Source: Limosilactobacillus sp. (GTDB taxonomy: Bacteria; Bacillota; Bacilli; Lactobacillales; Lactobacillaceae). Taken from it: a stretch of 64,000 bases of DNA. The stretch is taken from positions 992,001-1,056,000 of the forward strand of contig NZ_JAKVPE010000001.1 of the NCBI RefSeq assembly GCF_022482365.1, in the 5' to 3' direction. Each line of letters starts with the position of its first letter. Within the stretch, counting starts at the first letter, position 1. Shown here piece by piece: positions 59,445-64,000 of this stretch. The notes under the pieces are model-generated. The model ran no database searches, was not told the DNA's origin, and saw nothing but the letters and a program-made list of their open reading frames with translations. The position numbers and the translations under genes were made by a program.

Positions 59445-60809
59445 TCAGCCGTTATGGCGCCACTTGCTGTCGGTCAGGATCCGGGCCGCCACTAGGCCGA
59501 GCGGCAGGAAGAGGATGATTAAGACCGCCTTGGTGATCCACAGGGCCCCGACACTGATCGAGGTCAGGCCGAGGTTGTACATCCCCCGGTAGAGGTAGAG
59601 CCCCGGCACCATGATGACGATCGAAGGAACGGTGATCGAGATCTGTGGGTAACGGACCTTGCGCTTGACAATCGAGGCCAGCAGCCCGGCGATCAAGGCA
59701 CCGATGAAGGCCGCCGCCCCCGCTGGCATCCCGATTAAGTCGACCAGTTCCAGGCGGGTCGTGTTGGCCACCGCCCCGATCAGCCCGGCAATCGCCGCCA
59801 TCTTCGGCGTGCTGTTAAACATAATCGAGAAGCCGAAGACCCCGCAGAAGCTGGCCGGGATCCGCAAGAGGAGCAGGGCCGTGGCCGACAGCGGCAGGGC
59901 GGCGAAGTTTTCCGGCCGCAGGTTCACCGCCATCGCCATGATCCAGCCCACCAAGGTCGCCACCAGGATGATAGCGATCGCGTAGGTCATCCGTTCCAGC
60001 CCCGAGCGCATGTCGAGCTTGGAGATGTCCAGGCCGCTGGTGATGAAGGGAAAGCCGGGGATGATGAAGAGCATCGCCCCAATGTAGCCGGCCTCGTGGC
60101 GGGAGCTGACGCCCAGCCCCAGCTGCAGGAGGCTAAGCGAAAGCAGGTAGGTCAGGCAGGCCACCGCCACCGCTACGCCGACGCAGGCGAAGAGCGTGAT
60201 GTGACGATCAATCAGCTTGCGGCGGACGTAGTTACCTAGGCCCGCACCGATGAAGCTGCAGACCATTTCGATCGGTCCCCCACCGAGGAGGAAAACGAAG
60301 GCGCTGCAGGCCAATGCCGCCGCCAGGCCTACCTGGTAGGGGGCGTAGTTGCCCTTGGAATGGGCGATCGTTTCCAGGCGCGAATGGATCTCACCGATCG
60401 TCAGCTCGTCACCGTGTTCGTCAAACTCGTCGATGAAGCGCTCCATCTTAGACAACTTGGTCGTGTTGACCCCCGTGCTGGGCAAAGAAACCGCCTGGGT
60501 GTAGCTGTGGTGGGCGTCCATGCAGGTGTACTCCAGCGACACCAGGCCGATGTCGACAGTGCAGGTCATCTTCAGCTTCCGGGCTACGGTGTTCATCGAG
60601 TCACGGACTCGCCAAGCCCCGGTTCCGTACGAGAGCATCATCAGGCCGATCCGCCCGACGATTGCCGCCCGCTCCACCAGGTTGGCCTCACTGGCCGGTG
60701 TGAAGTTGTCGTTCGTGAAGAAGTCCTGCCACGGGATCGCCATGTGGTGCTTGTTGGACAGGTGCCGTGCTGGTTCAAATTCAGACATTAGTTCGTCATT
60801 TTTGCTCAT
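59445..60809 (-). CDS. Threonine/serine exporter, fused ThrE
   Basis: 454 residues. An N-terminal soluble part (residues 1-165, SYGTGAWRVRDSMNTVARKL and LTIGEIHSRLETIAHSKGNY), then ten or so helices covering both ThrE halves in one chain (FIIPGFPFITSGLDISKLDM; later VPSIVIMVPGLYLYRGMYNL). Unlike the split pair at 37.4-38.6 kb. Start at the ATG at 60809 with GGGAGA rather far upstream; ATG eight codons later is possible. Exports threonine/serine or similar solutes by family. Confidence 0.8.
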   Translation of the reverse strand: MSKNDELMSEFEPARHLSNKHHMAIPWQDFFTNDNFTPASEANLVERAAIVGRIGLMMLSYGTGAWRVRDSMNTVARKLKMTCTVDIGLVSLEYTCMDAHHSYTQAVSLPSTGVNTTKLSKMERFIDEFDEHGDELTIGEIHSRLETIAHSKGNYAPYQVGLAAALACSAFVFLLGGGPIEMVCSFIGAGLGNYVRRKLIDRHITLFACVGVAVAVACLTYLLSLSLLQLGLGVSSRHEAGYIGAMLFIIPGFPFITSGLDISKLDMRSGLERMTYAIAIILVATLVGWIMAMAVNLRPENFAALPLSATALLLLRIPASFCGVFGFSIMFNSTPKMAAIAGLIGAVANTTRLELVDLIGMPAGAAAFIGALIAGLLASIVKRKVRYPQISITVPSIVIMVPGLYLYRGMYNLGLTSISVGALWITKAVLIILFLPLGLVAARILTDSKWRHNG

Positions 60810-60894
60810 GACTAGTATGTTTCTCCCATCGTCTAGTATTCCAATCCGTCAGAAGTCACTAACCATTATACGACCCTTGTCAAGCCTTGGCACC

Positions 60895-61782
60895 CTAGTC
60901 ATCCAGGCGAATCTGATGTAAGCGATTCACGAAATCCTGCTCGTCCTCACTCAGGACATAGCCCTCCCGCATGGCCACGGAAATGTAGAAACGCTCCGGG
61001 ACCGGGTCGGTCAATTCCAGGACCTTGATCCCCGGCTCGTTGATGGCCGCGTCCCTGACCAGGAGGCTGATCCCCAGGTTTTGCCGGACCAGCTCCTTCA
61101 CCCAGGAAATGTCCGGCAGCCGGTAGACCATCACCTGGGGCTTGATCCGACTGTAGGTGCAGTAAGCCTGGAAAGCCGCCTGGTGGATGTACTGCTGGTC
61201 AAAGTTGATGAAGCGCTCGTTGGCCAGCTCCTTGAAGCTGACGCGGTCGCGACGGGCCAGGGGATGGTGGTCGCTGACGACGATGCCAAAGGGCCGGGTG
61301 GTGATCAGGTCCGCGAAGACCCCGGGCTCCTTGATCGGGGCGGTCGAACCCAGGATGGCGATGTCGATCTTCCCACTGCGGATCTGGTTGAGCAGGTCCC
61401 GGGAGCCCACCGAGGTGATCTTCAACCGGGACAGGAGATCCCCCGAGAATTCCTGGACGATCCGGGAAATGTAAAGCTTCCCGATGATCGGCGGCAGGCC
61501 GAAACGGATCTGTTTCTGATTGGCCCGGGAAATTTCCCGGTGGGCCAGGTCAATCCGCTCGTTGATCAGGCGGGCATTTTCGAACAGGAGCTGGCCACTC
61601 CTGGTGATCATCTCGTCCCGGTGCCCCCGGTCCTTGCGCACCAGCTGGGCATTGAATTCCCGCTCCAGACGCTGGATGGCCTGGGTAATCGTCGGCTGGG
61701 ACACCCGAAACTGCTTGGCCACCTGGGTGTAGTTCTTATATTTAACAAGGGCGACAAAATACTGTAGGTCACGCGTATTCAT
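60895..61782 (-). CDS. LysR-family transcriptional regulator
   Basis: 295 residues. N-terminal HTH (NYTQVAKQFRVSQPTITQAI, then QRLEREF) and a periplasmic-binding-like effector domain (IRSGKIDIAILGSTAPIKEP). It lies directly downstream of, and in the same direction as, the DASS transporter and fumarate reductase genes, and so probably controls C4-acid uptake. Start ATG with GGAGGAAT. Confidence 0.88.
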   Translation of the reverse strand: MNTRDLQYFVALVKYKNYTQVAKQFRVSQPTITQAIQRLEREFNAQLVRKDRGHRDEMITRSGQLLFENARLINERIDLAHREISRANQKQIRFGLPPIIGKLYISRIVQEFSGDLLSRLKITSVGSRDLLNQIRSGKIDIAILGSTAPIKEPGVFADLITTRPFGIVVSDHHPLARRDRVSFKELANERFINFDQQYIHQAAFQAYCTYSRIKPQVMVYRLPDISWVKELVRQNLGISLLVRDAAINEPGIKVLELTDPVPERFYISVAMREGYVLSEDEQDFVNRLHQIRLDD

Positions 61783-61846
61783 CTAATTCCTCCGTCTCGG
61801 CAATCATTTCACCGTATCAATAGTCAGCTCCCATTATAGCAAATTT

Positions 61847-61890
61847 AAAAACACGCGAATTAGCGATTCGAATCGCATTCGCGTGTTTTA
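61847..61890 (-). terminator. Terminator of dicarboxylate transporter transcript
   Basis: AAAACACGCGAA...GCGATTCG pairs with CGAATCGC...TTCGCGTGTTTT; long, near-perfect, between the DASS gene and the LysR gene. Confidence 0.9.
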
Positions 61891-61908
61891 GTAGTTAGAT
61901 ATTGTGTT

Positions 61909-63330
61909 TTACCACATGCCAATGACCTTCATCCAGAGGCTGCCGATCCCGATCCAAACGACCAGGTAGAAGACCCCGAGGATGAGGTTCAACGACCACC
62001 ACTTCGACTGCGGCACGTAGCCGGAACCGAAGAGCACCGGTGCGGGGCCGGATGCGTAGTGGGTCGTGGAGGCCATCAGGTTACCAAAGAACCCAAGCAA
62101 GAGGGCCGCCAGCATTGGTGGGACGTTAGCGGAGATGGCTACGGCCAAGAGGGCACTGTACATCGCCGTAACGTGGGCCGTCGAACTGGCAAAGAGGTAG
62201 TGGCTGTAGAAGTAGAAGACGATCAGGATGATCAGGACCAACACCCAGTTCATCCCGTGCAGGGAGCCACTGATCGCCTTGCTCAGCCACGGAATGAAGC
62301 CGAGGGCGGTCAGCGAACCGGCCATCATTACCAGAACGGAGAACCAGGTCAAAGTGTTCCAGGCCCCGGTCTCGTGCAGGACGTCCTGCCAGCTCAGCAC
62401 CCCGGTCAGGAGCAGCAGGGCCAGCGCGATGAAAGCCGCCAGGGTGGCATCAATGCCGATGAAGCTCCCGGTGATCCAGAGCAGGAGGGCAACGACGAAG
62501 ACAACTGCCATGATCTTTTCCGGCAGGGTCATCGGGCCCATCTTTGCCAGCTGTTCATCCGCCCATTCCTTGGCGTTCGGCGTTTCCTTGATTTCTGGTG
62601 GGTACATTTTGTAGATCAGCCACGGAACGACGATCAGGGAAATGATGCCGGGCACCAGGGCGGCCAGGAACCAGCCCGTCCAGGTGATAATCACGCCGCA
62701 ACCCTTGGCCAGCGTCTGGACCAGCGGGTTGGCGGCCATGGCGGTCATGAACATGGCCGCCGTGATCATGTCACCATGATATTCGGCAAAGATCAGGAAA
62801 GAACCAATCTTCCGCTCCGTCCCGTCTTTCGGGTCGGAACCAAAGGACTGGGACAGCGATTCGATGATTGGGTAGAGCACCCCACCGGCACGGGCCGTGT
62901 TGCTTGGCGTGGCCGGGGCCAGGATCAGGTCAACCCCGATCAGGGAGTAGGCCAATCCCAGCGTCCGCTTCCCAAAGGCCTTGACAAAGTTCAGGGCAAT
63001 CCGGCGGCCCAGGCCGGTCTTGATGAAGCCCCGGGCAATGAAGAAGGCCATGGCGATCATCCAGATCGAGGCGTTCCCGAAGCCGACGATCGCCTTGTCC
63101 ATCGGGACCGTCTTGGTCAAAACGGTCAGGGCAAAGGCAACGATGGAGACCCCACCGATCGGCAGGGGCCGGGTGATGCAGGCGATGATCGTGCCGACAA
63201 AGAGGGCAAACATGTGCCAGCCGGCAACCGGTACGGCCGCGGGCTTGAGCGGTGTCATCAGCCAGAGGACAATCCCCACCACCAGGGGCAGGATGAAGCC
63301 CTTGTAGTTAACGTGTTCTAATTTTTCCAT
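61909..63330 (-). CDS. DASS-family anion:Na+ symporter / dicarboxylate translocator
   Basis: 473 residues, about 12 helices. Signature pieces for SLC13-like carriers: APATPSNTARAGG (SNT motif, ~145) and the mirrored LFASSTAHVTAMY late in the protein. Likely moves malate, fumarate, succinate or citrate. Upstream, in the same direction, is a fumarate reductase-type flavoprotein, so fumarate/succinate exchange fits best. AGAGAG ribosome site. Confidence 0.87.
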   Translation of the reverse strand: MEKLEHVNYKGFILPLVVGIVLWLMTPLKPAAVPVAGWHMFALFVGTIIACITRPLPIGGVSIVAFALTVLTKTVPMDKAIVGFGNASIWMIAMAFFIARGFIKTGLGRRIALNFVKAFGKRTLGLAYSLIGVDLILAPATPSNTARAGGVLYPIIESLSQSFGSDPKDGTERKIGSFLIFAEYHGDMITAAMFMTAMAANPLVQTLAKGCGVIITWTGWFLAALVPGIISLIVVPWLIYKMYPPEIKETPNAKEWADEQLAKMGPMTLPEKIMAVVFVVALLLWITGSFIGIDATLAAFIALALLLLTGVLSWQDVLHETGAWNTLTWFSVLVMMAGSLTALGFIPWLSKAISGSLHGMNWVLVLIILIVFYFYSHYLFASSTAHVTAMYSALLAVAISANVPPMLAALLLGFFGNLMASTTHYASGPAPVLFGSGYVPQSKWWSLNLILGVFYLVVWIGIGSLWMKVIGMW

Positions 63331-63393
63331 TTTCCAATTCTCTCTTAAATGTCAATGATTGCTGTGCGGGGCACTTTCCCCCCCCGTTTGGGC

Positions 63394-64000
63394 CTAGTGT
63401 TCGCCGCGAACGTACAGGGTTACTTGCTGGCCAGCCTGCCGACCAAAGACGATCGTCTCGGCGATCGAATTACCGCCGACCCGGTTGTTTCCGTGCAGTC
63501 CACCGGCAACTTCACCGGCCGCGAAGAGTCCAGGGATCACGTCGCCATTGCCGTCCAGAACCTGTGTCTTTGGCGTGATGTGGATACCACCCATCGTGTA
63601 GTGGATGGCCGGAGCGATGTGGATGGCGAAGAAGCCTGGCTTGTCAATGCCCCGGTCCATTCCGGTCGTCCGGTTGAATGCGGCATCGTCGTGGTTGGCC
63701 ACGGCCGTGTTCCAGGTCTTGACCGTCTCTTCCAGGACGGCCGGATCCATCTTCAGCTTGTCCGCCAAGTCCGCGATCGTGTCGCCGTGAACGACCAGGC
63801 CAACCTTGTCGTAGAATTCGATGGCCTTGGCCCGATCACGGATTCCCTGGTCAAAAATCAGGTAGGCACTGTGCTCCGGCAGGGCCGTGATCGCGTTGGA
63901 AACGATCTTCCGGGTGTTCAGTTCGTTGACGAACCGCTTCCCCTCGGCGTTGACCAGGATGGCCCCCTCGCCACGGACCGCTTCACCGATCAGGTAGACG
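63394..64000 (-). CDS. Fumarate reductase-type flavoprotein, C-terminal part
   Basis: At least 202 codons, cut by the right window edge; frame read from 63999 as VYLIGEAVRGEGAILVNAEG. FrdA/flavocytochrome-c FAD-binding family: later IFDQGIRDRAKAIEFYDKVG, FAIHIAPAIHYTMGGI and the closing LHGNNRVGGNSIAETIVFGR. Soluble fumarate or related 2-enoate reductase using fumarate as electron sink. The N-terminal part is outside, so subtype is open. Operon with the DASS transporter 63 bp downstream. Confidence 0.85.
   Translation of the reverse strand, partial: VYLIGEAVRGEGAILVNAEGKRFVNELNTRKIVSNAITALPEHSAYLIFDQGIRDRAKAIEFYDKVGLVVHGDTIADLADKLKMDPAVLEETVKTWNTAVANHDDAAFNRTTGMDRGIDKPGFFAIHIAPAIHYTMGGIHITPKTQVLDGNGDVIPGLFAAGEVAGGLHGNNRVGGNSIAETIVFGRQAGQQVTLYVRGEH

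Noticed and set aside
62059-63321. 420-codon plus-strand frame
   Set aside because: Antisense to the DASS carrier; Gly/Asp/Gln-rich shadow translation with no family look.
1-64000. CRISPR arrays, prophage, rRNA or origin
   Set aside because: No regularly spaced repeats, phage genes, rRNA sequence or DnaA-box cluster were seen on reading.

Overview
This window is chromosomal DNA from a lactic acid bacterium of the Lactobacillaceae. The ribosomal, RNA polymerase, ClpC/CtsR and MprF proteins are all of that type, Shine-Dalgarno sites are strong (GGAGG), promoters are housekeeping-like (TTGACA/TATAAT), and several amino-acid and stress genes have lactobacillus-type leaders. The fairly high GC of the genes and their C/G-ending codons suggest a GC-rich heterofermentative group such as Limosilactobacillus. 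That genus assignment is inference from reading alone.

Layout. From 1 to 24 kb, nearly everything reads leftward: the S10 operon (rpsJ to rpsC, cut by the window edge), a purine-salvage pair (permease + guanine deaminase) wedged between S10 and str, the str operon (rpsL-rpsG-fusA), a lone prepilin peptidase (comC) on the other strand, a DUF998-type membrane protein, rpoBC with a structured leader, a TetR regulator, and ctsR-clpC behind a CtsR operator. An IS30-family element (about 23.5-24.8 kb) follows. From 25 to 33 kb come a short-chain dehydrogenase, a zinc alcohol dehydrogenase, a secreted matrixin-like protease, a complete IS200/IS605 element (tnpA+tnpB), and the serine biosynthesis locus: serC-serA, with a divergent histidine phosphatase that could supply the last step. 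Upstream of serC is a leader with a serine-rich 18-codon peptide and an apparent terminator/antiterminator switch. This is the most interesting signal in the window.

From 33 to 50 kb: five tRNAs (Pro, Arg, Gly, Leu, Val), a deoxynucleoside kinase, a lysine permease under a lysine riboswitch, a GNAT, a PAP2 phosphatase, a split ThrE exporter, a metal block (MntR-type regulator, zinc CDF exporter, two VIT1-type carriers), a universal stress protein with its own leader hairpin, a CPBP protease, RNase J, and a MerR/MFS/DUF4811 efflux cluster. From 49.5 to 64 kb: a compact structured RNA candidate overlapping the 3' end of an RluA-type gene, tRNA-Asp, mprF, a 2-hydroxyacid dehydrogenase, a DJ-1 protein, an esterase, rarA, a second MFS pump, a remnant of a uracil-DNA glycosylase, a fused ThrE exporter, and a LysR/dicarboxylate transporter/fumarate reductase group that runs off the right edge.

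How it fits together. The left third is core information processing. The middle holds accessory metabolism whose regulation is largely RNA-based: serine attenuator, lysine riboswitch, rpoB leader terminator and usp leader. Two transposable elements, one gene remnant and two unrelated ThrE arrangements mark the accessory stretches. No CRISPR array, rRNA, prophage or replication origin was seen.
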